This document shows, one piece after another, positions 22,234 through 31,670 of a DNA stretch of 36,881 nucleotides. The stretch comes from Chromatium okenii (lineage in GTDB: Bacteria > Pseudomonadota > Gammaproteobacteria > Chromatiales > Chromatiaceae): the NCBI RefSeq assembly GCF_002958735.1, contig NZ_PPGH01000011.1:1-36881 (forward strand), in the 5' to 3' direction. A model generated the notes under the pieces. The model made no database searches and was not told the origin of the DNA. It saw only the letters and a program-made list of their open reading frames with translations. The position numbers were made by a program, and so were the translations under genes. How positions within the stretch are numbered: position 1 is the stretch's first letter; every line of letters starts with the position of its first letter.

Positions 22234-23374
22234 TCAAAATTGCCAGTAAGCTGGTGGATAATCGGTATATTGAACTAAATACCAAATTAGACCAGAAACA
22301 AAGTGTAAAAATAAGAAAATCCAAGCAATTTTACACCGTTTGGCAGTATTTATTCTTGGTATTAAACGGATAAGAAATCGAGTACTTGCAATAAAAAGAA
22401 GGAAAGCAGCAATTTGCCCAGACCAGAGCCAATTACCATCAAACATGCGTCCTCCAGATTCGGCTAATATCCAGCCATATCCTGTGCCTATTGAAAACAT
22501 CAACCAAGCCAACGTAACTAATCTATCAGTCAGCAATTCACGCCCAAACATTACGAGTAGGCTTAATGGAAAAAGAATCGAAAGAACTAATTTTGGATAC
22601 ACAGTCCAAAGCATAGTGGAATGGGAAATTACCTTGAAAGGGGCAACAACAAATCCGCTATTACCTCCGTAAGTGGCAGCGACCATAACAACTAAAATCA
22701 GTGTAGCCGGTAAAAATATAGATAATATAAATCGGCGTAATGGGAAACGATATACAATCATCAGTATAGTTGCAGCGGGTAGGAGAACAACAACGTAACT
22801 GGGCTTTGCTATAGCACTAAAAGCTAAAAGAACAGCTCCTGAAAATATAAAAGCAAAGCTGTTATTTTGGTTTTTTTAGCCATGAGTCTAACCAAATAAA
22901 ATGCAGTACGGCAATTGGTTTTACTAGTAAAATAGTCGGGTTATGATAAACACTAAGTGCTATGTAGCCGTTATACATATGTCCATCAATAAAATAAAGA
23001 GCAGGAATTGCATACACGAAGCACATAACCATAGCCAGTATCGCTACTATTGGTCGAGACACGTGTTCAACAGTTCCCAATACTAAAAATGCATATATGC
23101 TAAAACCCATAATAGCGTAGTTAGCAATCAACAATAAAAATTGAGCCAGCAACCAGTCGTCACAAAAAAATCGAAAATAAGTCAATAATAAATGATAAAA
23201 AAAGTGAGCTGGCCACATGAAATTTTCAGCAAATCTAAGGTGATCTGTGTAATCAAATCGGTCTAACATGCCATTAACAAGTGGAATAATTAAGATTACG
23301 GGTAGTCCAGCAGCTATCAAGTAACCTAAAGCATGAATGCGAATATGAACGAACAACTTATGTAATGCTGGCAT
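22234..23374 (-). CDS. Polytopic membrane protein of the polysaccharide cluster (one frame break)
   Basis: Two open segments join through a break in the T/A run near 22870. The first runs from ATG 23374 (MPALHKLFVHIRIHALGYLI; GTG 23383 is an alternative) to SWLKKP; after the shift it continues NSFAFIFSGAVLLAFSAIAK, SYVVVLLPAATILMIVYRFP and on to the stop at 22234 (YWQF). The product is about 380 residues with roughly nine to ten hydrophobic helices. Small motifs: FAENFMWPAHFFYHLLL in the first external loop and YHNPTILLVKP. I do not recognise the family; the layout resembles GT-C or polymerase-like proteins of O-antigen clusters, but no catalytic motif can be assigned. The start overlaps the gtrA 3' end. 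Confidence 0.7.
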
Positions 23375-23756
23375 GATTATCACGCTCCAAAAAAACCCAA
23401 TACTTTTGCAGTAGAAATAACATCAAGGCGAGAGTAAAAATCATCGCGCCTTGCACAATCTGATGCGGAAAACCAAAATAATCTACGGCTAACCACAAAA
23501 CACTTAGGTTAAGTAGATAGCCAATAGCATAGCTAATAACATAACGAACGAAAGCGCCACGCATTGCGCCTTGATGTCTAAAAGACCATGACCGATTAAA
23601 GATAAAAGTTTGCGCAACACCTACAATGTAAAGTAGGCTCATCGCTGACTTATAACCCATACCAACATTTGTTAGCAGAAGATAAAGAAAATAACCAAAA
23701 GCATTACTTGCAACACCGACTAAAGCATACCTTGAAAGTTGAACATGCCATTTCAT
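23358..23756 (-). CDS. GtrA family membrane protein
   Basis: 132 residues with four hydrophobic helices: YALVGVASNAFGYFLYLLLT, then SAMSLLYIVGVAQTFIFNRS, YVISYAIGYLLNLSVLWLAV and QGAMIFTLALMLFLLQKYWV, followed by the charged tail FLERDNHASIT. The NRSWSF box after helix 2 is typical of GtrA (FxxNRxWxF). GtrA proteins are proposed to help move polyprenyl-phosphate-linked sugars across the inner membrane and usually pair with a GtrB-like GT2, here encoded at 26084. The start overlaps the WbqC stop by 4 bases (ATGA). Confidence 0.85.
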   Translation of the reverse strand: MKWHVQLSRYALVGVASNAFGYFLYLLLTNVGMGYKSAMSLLYIVGVAQTFIFNRSWSFRHQGAMRGAFVRYVISYAIGYLLNLSVLWLAVDYFGFPHQIVQGAMIFTLALMLFLLQKYWVFLERDNHASIT

Positions 23757-24463
23757 ATTGATTGAGTCTCGCTTTTACGCCATTCCCAGATGTACCAAGG
23801 TGCGTCGGAACCAACATTGAAAATAAGGTCAAGAATCGAAACTCCATGCTCAAACGGCGAAAATCGCTGTGGATATTCGGGATAACCTGAGTAATCCTTC
23901 CAAATCAATTCAATGTTTGCTTCCGCGAAACGAGAAGGATCAATATAATCTTTTGCAGCCGGACCAGAAATATATCGATCTGCTTCAGCTTTAGTAACCA
24001 ATTCTAGGAGTCTTTCGAGCTTCAGACCCGAGAGGTTGTAATCTCTGGAATCTCGGAACTCTGTCTTGATATTCAGAATTTCACTTGAAATTGAGCGTAT
24101 CAAGGTCTGGTTTAGAACAGAAAGGTTAGTCCACTTTTGCCCAAGATAAATATCCTCAAAAAAATCTCGATAACTGGCAAAATATGGTGATTTTCCATAA
24201 TGTTGTTGAATTGTTTTCCAGTGTTTCGCTTGCCAAGAATAATCTTTTATTTGCACTTCACAAATCAAACGATTTGAATCAGTACCTACTGGAATTGTAA
24301 TCCATTCTAATCCTCTTGGTGTTTTGATCTTATTTCGATTACGCCAATCATTTTTAGTAAACTGAAGATCATCATAAAAGATAAATAGATCGGCATCGCA
24401 GATAAGATCAAAGTAACCTTTCCAAGGAATGTAGTTGGACTGGAGGATAACGACATTTTTCAT
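23753..24463 (-). CDS. WbqC family protein
   Basis: 236 residues, intact. The N-terminus VVILQSNYIPWKGYFDLICD, then FIFYDDLQFTKNDWRNRNKI and WITIPVG are the WbqC family signature; later LIRSISSEILNIKTEF and YPQRFSPFEHGVSILDLIFN are also typical. WbqC-like proteins occur in O-antigen and exopolysaccharide loci, often beside aminosugar genes; the reaction is not firmly established. It is soluble, with no signal peptide. It has 4-base ATGA overlaps with the PLP enzyme upstream and with gtrA downstream, so it belongs to one coupled unit. Confidence 0.85.
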   Translation of the reverse strand: MKNVVILQSNYIPWKGYFDLICDADLFIFYDDLQFTKNDWRNRNKIKTPRGLEWITIPVGTDSNRLICEVQIKDYSWQAKHWKTIQQHYGKSPYFASYRDFFEDIYLGQKWTNLSVLNQTLIRSISSEILNIKTEFRDSRDYNLSGLKLERLLELVTKAEADRYISGPAAKDYIDPSRFAEANIELIWKDYSGYPEYPQRFSPFEHGVSILDLIFNVGSDAPWYIWEWRKSETQSI

Positions 24464-25434
24464 AAAAAAATTTGGCTACTTGCTAATGATTTAAAGCGAG
24501 ACAGTAAGTCAGTTAGTTTGATTGCTTGATTTTCGCTAAAATAGCGATCATTAAATAAGTTAATCACATGGCAATGTAGCATTTTAGCAAATGGCGCATT
24601 GCCTCGTCCAAATATACCCGCCAATGAATCGTAATGCCCACTAGCAAATAATCCTTCATTATAAATAGCGTCTAGCACAGATTTTTTTTCCTGTACATGG
24701 ATATTAAATCGCCATGATTGAAAAGTGCTGGGAAACTGAATATCGGAAGATAATCGATCAGAGTAAATTAAATTTATCGCTTTTTTTCTTTCCCTTATTT
24801 GAATTAGTTCTTGCTCAACCTGATTTTGATACGATATCCATGTTTCCTGTGGTTTTGTCATATCAAGCCAGTCGCTATTTATGTAAGAAAAATTCTGTTG
24901 TGTCCTTAAAGCTTGTTTATATTGAAAAGTTAAATCATCGAGATTAGCAGCGTTAAAGGCTGATGAAGTACAAGTGTAGGGTATGTCATCACTGATTACG
25001 CCAAACCCTCCAAAACCAATATCAGCATACTTCGCATATCCTGTACTAAACAACGCGACATCGACATGCGGTGTCAGTATCCTGTCAAATGACGGTGGAC
25101 ACAAACAACGGTCATCTACAATCATTGCCTGCGGAGATAAATTTTTAATAACTGAAAAAATATCTGTTGCATCAAAAATTGCTCCATAAGTTCTTACATA
25201 CACGATCCCAGCGGGTTTGTTGTAAGGCTGTGACCAACGTTCAACTAATGCTTTGTGATCCATGCAAAGAGTGTTTGGCGCAATATCGACAAACTCGAAT
25301 GATCGCTGTGCTTTGTGAAAAACCATTGGGACAATAGGACAAATATTAGCTGGCAACAAGAATGGTCCTTTTAAAGTATGTACATTGAGGAGATTAAATA
25401 AGATGGTTGATGCCCTGCGTTCGAATACGATCAT
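24460..25434 (-). CDS. Divergent PLP-dependent (DegT-like) aminotransferase-fold protein
   Basis: 324 residues, intact. The fold-type I pattern is visible: LLPANICPIVPMVFHKA, EFVDIAPNTLCMD, GIVYVRTYGAI, an aspartate for the PLP ring nitrogen in MIVDDRCL (Asp107/108), Ser130, and the likely Schiff-base Lys135 in STGYAKYADIGFGGFGVI. The sequence around the lysine is unlike the SFHxxK of common DegT enzymes, and the protein is shorter than usual (about 370). It could be an aminotransferase, a dehydratase or a related PLP enzyme on a nucleotide sugar. It lies between a PglD-like acyltransferase and WbqC with ATGA overlaps on both sides, which suggests it prepares the amine that the acyltransferase modifies. 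Confidence 0.65.
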   Translation of the reverse strand: MIVFERRASTILFNLLNVHTLKGPFLLPANICPIVPMVFHKAQRSFEFVDIAPNTLCMDHKALVERWSQPYNKPAGIVYVRTYGAIFDATDIFSVIKNLSPQAMIVDDRCLCPPSFDRILTPHVDVALFSTGYAKYADIGFGGFGVISDDIPYTCTSSAFNAANLDDLTFQYKQALRTQQNFSYINSDWLDMTKPQETWISYQNQVEQELIQIRERKKAINLIYSDRLSSDIQFPSTFQSWRFNIHVQEKKSVLDAIYNEGLFASGHYDSLAGIFGRGNAPFAKMLHCHVINLFNDRYFSENQAIKLTDLLSRFKSLASSQIFL

Positions 25435-26087
25435 CCTTTCTGTCTCGCTGGCAAACCGTAAACGACTGAACCATTATCGACGGATTGCAGGACACCAGCT
25501 CCCATCCCGATAAAAGTATAGTTACCTATGAAGATATCCTCTCGAATAGTCGCGCTAAGACCGATAAATGATCCCGTTCCTATTTGAACACGAGCGCCAA
25601 CACATGCGTTTGCTGCCACGAAAGAACCATCTTGAAAAACTGTTTCGTGTTCAATCACAACATGGGAATTGATGATGTTGTAGTTTCCTAGTGAAACATT
25701 ATGTTGTAAGCATGAGTGAGATAGAATCACATTTCCATAACCTAGTTTAACATTAGGTGAAACATAGGCGGAAGGATGAATGAAATTTGCAAAACGAATA
25801 ACAGGAATTTTAAGTGCTCGAAGAAGAGTTAATCTCTCCATCATTACATCTGGTCGATAAAGAGAGAAAATAAATTTAACATCTGTATCGTGGTATTTAG
25901 TCCATGCCTCTTTAACACCGCATAGTACTGAAAATCCAGCTATTTCACGATTTAGCGGTGATTCATCAATAGCAAAACCAACTACAGACATTGGATATCC
26001 GAAACGAAGTCGAGCATCTTCGATTTGCTCGGCTATATTTATAGCAGTTCCTTTCCCACCAAAGATTATGACACGTTGCTGATTCAT
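25431..26087 (-). CDS. PglD/NeuD-type sugar O/N-acyltransferase
   Basis: 218 residues. An N-terminal Rossmann-like PglD domain (RVIIFGGKGTAINIAEQI, VVGFAID) is followed by a left-handed beta-helix (HPSAYVSPNVKLGYGNVIL to VGARVQIGTGSFIGLSATI). The family catalytic His is in VVIEHETVF (His147). It ends in the typical YGLPARQKG tail. It would transfer an acetyl or other acyl group from CoA to a nucleotide-activated aminosugar or to a sugar hydroxyl. Unlike the fusion at 5267 it has no lipoyl or E3-binding domain, so the two make a natural comparison. ATGA overlaps on both sides. Confidence 0.87.
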   Translation of the reverse strand: MNQQRVIIFGGKGTAINIAEQIEDARLRFGYPMSVVGFAIDESPLNREIAGFSVLCGVKEAWTKYHDTDVKFIFSLYRPDVMMERLTLLRALKIPVIRFANFIHPSAYVSPNVKLGYGNVILSHSCLQHNVSLGNYNIINSHVVIEHETVFQDGSFVAANACVGARVQIGTGSFIGLSATIREDIFIGNYTFIGMGAGVLQSVDNGSVVYGLPARQKG

Positions 26088-27079
26088 TGATCGTGGTCAC
26101 TCCAAGTACGATAACCAACCATAAATAACGGTTTCTTCGATGATTTGAAGTTCATCCGTCCTAGATATTCGCCAAAGATACCTAAAACTAATAGCTGTAC
26201 CCCACCGAACAGCAAAATTCCTGCCATGATAGATGCGTAACCAGATACGTTAATGCCACCGATAAAAAATCGCCCGATAATGATAGTGAACCAAATCATG
26301 CCAATAGCAAAAGCTATAATACCTATCCATGTCGCCATTTTTAGTGGAAGGTCAGAAAAAGTAACGAAAATATTTATAGTATGAGTGATGAGCTTTCTGA
26401 AAGTGTAATTACTAACGCCATAGGTACGTGTTCCATGCGGAACCTCGACGGTGGTATAGCTATTAGTAAGCCAAGATAAATATCCGTCTACAAAAGGAAA
26501 AGGAGAATCAAACTGAGGAAGTGTGCGGGCAACATCACCACGAATCATACGAAAACTTGTATAAGCATGATTCAAAGACGGAATAGCTTTACTAAACAAC
26601 CAGCGAGCAGTGTGAGATGTGATATTGCGCCAAGATTTATGAGTACGTTCAGGATAAACTCCATAAACTAAATCATACCCTTCCAACGCCTTTTTGTATA
26701 AATTTGGCAGATATTCTGGCACTTGTTCTAAATCATCATCTAAGGTTGCAATCCACTTACCCCTAGAATGAGCAAAACCGCAAATTGTGGCAGCATGTTG
26801 ACCAAAATTTCGATTGAGTTGTATGCCACGCACCCGACGATCTTCTTTAGCCAGTTCTTCGATGATATTCCAAGAATTATCACCACCGCAATCTTCCACT
26901 AAAATTAACTCAAAATGCGGATCAATCGTTTCCAATACCGCAGTAATTCGACGATGTAATTCGCGCAGCGTATCTTGTGAACGATACACAGGAACCACGA
27001 CCGAGATAGTCGGGTTTGATGGTCGCTGAATGTCTTGATCGTTCACAATGACACCTGTACTATCCAAGTTGTTCAACAT
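26084..27079 (-). CDS. GtrB/ArnC-like polyprenyl-phosphate GT2 glycosyltransferase
   Basis: 331 residues, intact. The GT2 domain starts ISVVVPVYRSQDTLRELHRR, with LILVEDCGGDNSW, GIQLNRNFGQHAATICGFAH and the metal motif ATLDDDLEQVPEYLPNL (DDD in place of DGD). FRMIRGDVARTL precedes two C-terminal helices (WIGIIAFAIGMIWFTIIIGR; SIMAGILLFGGVQLLVLGIF) and the GEYLGRM box. This is the architecture of GtrB, ArnC and CsbB, which load a sugar on undecaprenyl phosphate. The GtrA protein at 23358 is the obvious partner. The stop overlaps the acyltransferase start by 4 bases. Confidence 0.88.
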   Translation of the reverse strand: MLNNLDSTGVIVNDQDIQRPSNPTISVVVPVYRSQDTLRELHRRITAVLETIDPHFELILVEDCGGDNSWNIIEELAKEDRRVRGIQLNRNFGQHAATICGFAHSRGKWIATLDDDLEQVPEYLPNLYKKALEGYDLVYGVYPERTHKSWRNITSHTARWLFSKAIPSLNHAYTSFRMIRGDVARTLPQFDSPFPFVDGYLSWLTNSYTTVEVPHGTRTYGVSNYTFRKLITHTINIFVTFSDLPLKMATWIGIIAFAIGMIWFTIIIGRFFIGGINVSGYASIMAGILLFGGVQLLVLGIFGEYLGRMNFKSSKKPLFMVGYRTWSDHDQ

Positions 27080-27110
27080 TAAATTCAGTTTTGATCCGTG
27101 TTCTATGATT

Positions 27111-28996
27111 TTAGCGGTACGTTAAAATAACGTTTTGTGATGCTCCGCGCAATTGAATAAACGGGTTAGGATCATCACCAATAAATACCGGATCAATTGT
27201 GCCTTCCGTAACTTGCATTCCAGGAAGATAATGATATTTGAGTGTGATGGAGTCGCCTAAAACAGCTTTGAAAACCAGTCGATTTGCATCTCTTGCAACA
27301 AGTTCTCCCGCCCCTGCTAAAAAGAAACTGTGCAGACGCTGTACCTGATAAAACTTCAGTTGCTTCCATTCGTTAATACAAACGACGCCGTTTAATTGGT
27401 CAAAATAACGCTTGCTTTTTTCCGAGTGGGCAATGATCCAGCCGATATTGTAGCGATCAAAATACTCGTGCATTTTTTCTGGTGAAATCTCTGCGATTGG
27501 CTTCGTAAATGCCTTTCCATCCCAGAAAGAAGCAAAGCCAGTTTGCACATATGGTCCGCCAACAAACTCACGTTGGCTTTTTAATGCAAGTATTCCAGCA
27601 ATATGACCGCCATCATGGATTCTTCCGAGCGAGGTTTCAAATAGACTCGTGCTGAATTATCGGTGTTAGTATTCAAAAAACTCAGAATATGATCTGCATA
27701 TTCTCCTTGATGACGCGCCTGCGGTGGATGTTGACCATAATGTCCAATGTTAGCAGATGAAACCTCGCGTCCCATTTCAACGACACTGATTGTAAGTCCA
27801 ATCGCAAGCAGACCAGCACTTGCACGAGAGATTGCTCGTCGCCATGTTTTCTCGTGTTGTAATGCGTTGCAAAAAATTTCCGCAATGCTTACTGCGCGGG
27901 CAAGGCAAGAAATAAATAGGCAACTGTAGTAAATCGATTCGGCTGGGTAAGTTTCCCTAATACGTCGTTATCGCCTGCCGTATAAGCATATAGGAGCCAG
28001 AACACGCCAACGCCAGAATAGGTTAAAAGTAACCGCCGTTGGCTGCTGAAATAGGCTAAAAAGAATCCTAATAACAGCCAGCGCAATTGGCGTATTGATT
28101 CTTGCTCCGTTGGCTTTATCCCAAATACCAAGAAGAGATTTAATCACTAAATCGCCGCCAGTCGCCCGTTGATAAAGATCAAAAGTCTCTTGTATTTCCA
28201 GTGGATTCATAAAGTAGTATAACCAACCAACATTCAACAGGATGCCAATAGCTGCTACCGCTAATAACGCGGTTAACCCAAACTGCCAATGAACAGCTTG
28301 CCTATTTAAGGCAAGATAAAAAATTAAAAAAACAGTTATTGGCAGTGGGAACAAAGGATGACTAAAAAAGAGAAATGCGGCAACTAATCCTAATGCCACT
28401 GTAGCAATTAATGTTTTGGTAAACGCTTGCGTCAGTAACCGCACCACTAATGCTGTAAACGGAAGCGATGCAAAAGCAATAAAAATAAATGAGACCATGC
28501 CAGCGGTGTGAAACCAGCGAAATATACCCGTCCACCACAATAGCAAACCTAGCGCCGCGCTGATTGCGATTGCATTGCGCTCAAAGCGTAAAATAATTAA
28601 AGTGAGTGGTAAACAAATGCTGGCAATAAGAGAAACGGCAAAGGTATACAGTTTCCAAATGTCTGCTGCTGTCAGACTGCTTGGTAGAATATTCGCTAAA
28701 AATGCTGGCAATCTGTCGCTATGGTTAAGCGCAAAGCCGGTGGCTCTACCCGCAGCAAAAAAAGGATCATATCCAACCGAACCGACTGCTGCTCCCATTG
28801 CAACATTGTATTCGTGAAAAGGGTTGTCAATGTATAATAAACTTGCCGAACCAAATAGTTCAGATAGTGGAAAGGTTTGGGCAACCAGAAAAAATTGTAA
28901 TGCAAAAGTTAGACCAAGAATCACTCCAATTACAATGACGTTTGGAGTAAACTTAACGGAGTAAAATAGCCTTAAATAGTTGGCTTTTTGTGACAT
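27111..28996 (-). CDS. Large polytopic membrane protein, YfhO/PTPS-related-like (frame breaks)
   Basis: Start ATG 28996 (MSQKANYLRLFYSVKFTPNV). About ten hydrophobic helices follow, e.g. VIVIGVILGLTFALQFFLVA and IATVALGLVAAFLFFSHPLF, with loop motifs DNPFHEYNVAMGAAVGSVGY and DPFFAAGRATGF after helix 1. Breaks near 28100, 27900 and 27570 join RWLLLGFFLAYFSSQRRLLL, EMGREVSSANIGHYGQHPP and a soluble C-terminal domain (EYFDRYNIGWIIAHSEKSKR, LHSFFLAGAGELVARDANRL, TLKYHYLPGM) to the stop at 27111. Total about 628 codons. The layout resembles YfhO or 6-pyruvoyl-tetrahydropterin-synthase-related membrane proteins of envelope glycan loci; a GT-C type role is possible but unproven. First gene of the minus-strand cluster. 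Confidence 0.6.
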
Positions 28997-29216
28997 GATT
29001 ACCTGCCTTGATTAACGATAAAATCGAGCTGTAGTCGTCAGAATATCGATTCTTTAGGCAGTCAGGATACTGCCACTAGCTCACTGCTAACGCAACGCTT
29101 TTTTATAATTGCTAGAGATAAGCGTATACAACTGATAGTGCGGTGAACTTCGTAGGATACCGAAAAAGAAAATTCTTCATCAAATAATTTAAAATCAATT
29201 GCCCACAGGAATTGCC

Positions 29217-29710
29217 ATGCAACAGCCACAACCCAAACCACCATTACCCGACGACGATAAACGCTGGAAACTCGTTAACGCACGATGCGCCGACATGGTT
29301 ACGCCGATCACGCGCTCATTGAAACGCTGCACAGCGTACAAAATGCCTTTGGTTTTCTGGACGAAATTGCACTGCGTTTCGTTGCTGCATCGCTCGATTT
29401 GCCCCTAAGCAAGGTTTTTGGCGTGGCAACCTTCTATCACATCTTCATGCTCAAACCGAAAGGTCGCCACACCTGCGTGATTTGCACCGGGACTGCGTGT
29501 TATATCAAGGGCGCAGGCGCATTGCTCGACGGCATTCACGCCCGCTACGACATCAATTCCGGTGACACCACTGCCGATGATCGGTTATCACTGCTGACTG
29601 CCCGCTGCGTGGGCGCCTGTGGACTCGCGCCAGCAGTAGTGCTCAACGGCGACGTGCTGGGTAAGCAAAACGCCGCGACTCTCGTTAACTCCTTGGAGGC
29701 ATTGGACTGA
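29217..29710 (+). CDS. hoxE: Bidirectional NAD-linked hydrogenase diaphorase subunit HoxE (one frame break)
   Basis: Start ATG 29217 after CAGGAATTGCC. KRWKLVNA, then one missing base near 29282, then MRRHGYADHALIETLHSVQN, FGFLDEIALRFVAASLDLPL and SKVFGVATFYHIFMLKPKG. The 2Fe-2S cysteines appear in CVICTGTACYIKG and LTARCVGACGLAPAVVLNG. About 165 residues. This is the thioredoxin-like NuoE/HoxE fold; the KRWKLV and RRHGY region favours HoxE over NuoE. It passes electrons between the HoxFU diaphorase and partners. It is followed by hoxF after a 1-base gap. Confidence 0.88.
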
Positions 29711-29711
29711 C

Positions 29712-31316
29712 ATGCACCCAGAAGACCTCGCTGAAAAAGCGGCGCAATTTCGCGCCGAAGAAGCTGCCATCAAACGCGAAGTGCGCGTGTGCGTCGCAGC
29801 CAGTTGCCAATCCTCCGGTGCGCTGCCGGTATTTGAGGCACTGACACAAGCCTGCGGTGACGGCGGCGGTACCTGCCGCATTAAAGGCGTCGGCTGCATG
29901 GGCTTGTGTTCCGCCGGACCGTTGGTCGCAGTCGCAGATAAAAATTGTGATCTCGCAGATTCAGTGCTTTACCGCGATGTCACGCCCGAAGATGCGTCCG
30001 ACATTTTGCACAGCGTCTGCGGTGCGCCAGTGGAACGGCTGCGCTGCTCGACTGAGCAACCATTTTTCGCCCGCCAGCAACGCATCGTGTTGGAAAATTG
30101 CGGCATCATCGACCCCGATAGTTTCAAAAGTTACGTTGCTGCTGGCGGTTATGCCGCACTGGTCAAGGCGCTGAGTGAAATGACTTCTGCCGAAGTGTTG
30201 CGTGAAGTGACCACCAGCGGACTGCGCGGACGCGGCGGCGGTGGTTATCCAACTGGGCTGAAATGGTCAACCGTCGCCAAAACGCCCGGCGCAGAAATAT
30301 GTGATTTGCAACGCCGACGAAGGCGATCCGGGCGCATTTATGGATCGTGCCGTGCTCGAATCTGATCCGCATCGCGTGTTGGAAGGAATGATGATTGCCG
30401 GGTACGCCATTGGCGCCAGCAAAGGTTATGTCTATGTTCGTGCTGAATATCCGCTGGCTGTCGAACGACTGCAAACTGCCATGCGCACGCCAAAGGCGCA
30501 GGTTTTCTCGGTCATCGCGTCGCCGATACGCAATTTAATTTTGAAGTGGAAATTCGCCTCGGCGCTGGCGCGTTTGTCTGCGGCGAGGAAACGGCGCTCA
30601 TGGCGTCGATTGAAGGCTTGCGCGGTCAACCGCGTCCGCGTCCACCGTACCCAGCCGAATCTGGGCTGTGGGGCTGCCCGACGCTGATTAACAACGTCGA
30701 AACCTTCGCCAATATCGCGCCGATTATTCGCAATGGCGGCGAGTGGTTTGCGGGCATCGGCACGGAAAAATCGAAAGGAACCAAGGTGTTTGCGCTGGCT
30801 GGCAAGATTCAGAACACCGGACTGATTGAAGTGCCGATGGGAACCAGTCTGCGCGACATCATTGAAATCATCGGCGGCGGCATTCCCGACGGGCGCACCT
30901 TCAAAGCCGTACAAACCGGCGGTCCTTCTGGCGGCTGCATTCCAGACGCGCATCTCGACATCGCAGTCGATTATGACAGCCTGAAAACACTGGGCACGAT
31001 GATGGGATCGGGCGGCATGATCGTGATGGATGACACTTCGTGTATGGTCGATGTCGCCCGTTATTTCATGGAATTCTGCATGACCGAATCGTGCGGCAAA
31101 TGTATTCCATGTCGCGCTGGAACCCAGCAAATGCACGGGCTATTAGAAAAAATCACCAAAGGACAGGGCACAACTGCCGATTTGGCCTTATTGGAAGAAT
31201 TATGCGAAGTGGTGCAAGCCACCAGTTTATGCGGGCTGGGGCAAACTGCGCCCAATCCAGTATTAAGTACGCTGCGTTATTTCCGCGAAGGAATACGCAG
31301 CAAAGTTGGTGAGTGA
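29712..31316 (+). CDS. hoxF: Hydrogenase/NADH dehydrogenase diaphorase subunit HoxF (two frame breaks)
   Basis: About 535 codons, the length of HoxF rather than NuoF (about 430). An N-terminal 2Fe-2S thioredoxin-like domain ([40 protein letters not shown]) is followed by the FMN/NADH domain: [17 protein letters not shown], a break near 30297, [20 protein letters not shown], a break near 30495, then [40 protein letters not shown] and the 4Fe-4S site [16 protein letters not shown] with [12 protein letters not shown]. It oxidises NADH or reduces NAD with FMN. No hoxU, hoxY or hoxH follows: the next genes are unrelated. The two proteins may serve another electron acceptor or complete a complex encoded elsewhere. 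Confidence 0.9.
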
Positions 31317-31342
31317 ATGAAGTGAGTGAAGAGGATAGGCAG

Positions 31343-31666
31343 ATGATTGTTCAATTAAAAACTGCAATTTGCATTCTGATTTAACTGTGGGTCAAAACTA
31401 CTCGGTCATTGGTATTGAATGCGATGACTATCGCGTTTTAAAGCGATTTAGGTAAACCTTATCTGTATTCAGCCGCGATCTTCACCGTCATTGATGCAAC
31501 TGAATCACCCGATTGGCGCAGCGAAATCGGTGCTGATGGTGAACGTTATGCCTATCCACCATTGTTGAATGCACCGGGGTTTTTTGAGGATTTCTTTGAC
31601 GATCTTCCATCAGCAGTGACAACGTTTTGGCAAGTTGTCAATCAACGGCTAGCGCAGGCAGCATAA
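31343..31666 (+). CDS. Small hypothetical protein (frame breaks)
   Basis: From ATG 31343 (MIVQLKTA) two one-base shifts (near 31368 and 31440) give a protein of about 107 residues: NLHSDLTVGQNYSVIGIECD, DYRVL, DLGKPYLYSAAIFTVIDATE, SPDWRSEIGADGERYAYPPL, NAPGFFEDFFDDLPSA and FWQVVNQRLAQAA. Conserved-looking blocks are YxVIGIExDDYR, DWxxEIGxDGERYAYPP and GFFEDFFD; I have seen such blocks in small uncharacterised proteins but cannot name the family. It is acidic and soluble. It ends 4 bases before the DUF29 start, so the two are probably co-transcribed. hoxF ends 26 bases upstream. Confidence 0.55.
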
Positions 31667-31670
31667 CGCG

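Noticed and set aside
29057..29074. GGCAGT / ACTGCC inverted repeat upstream of hoxE
   Set aside because: A 6-bp stem with a 6-base loop and no T-run or promoter alignment; too weak to call a terminator or operator.
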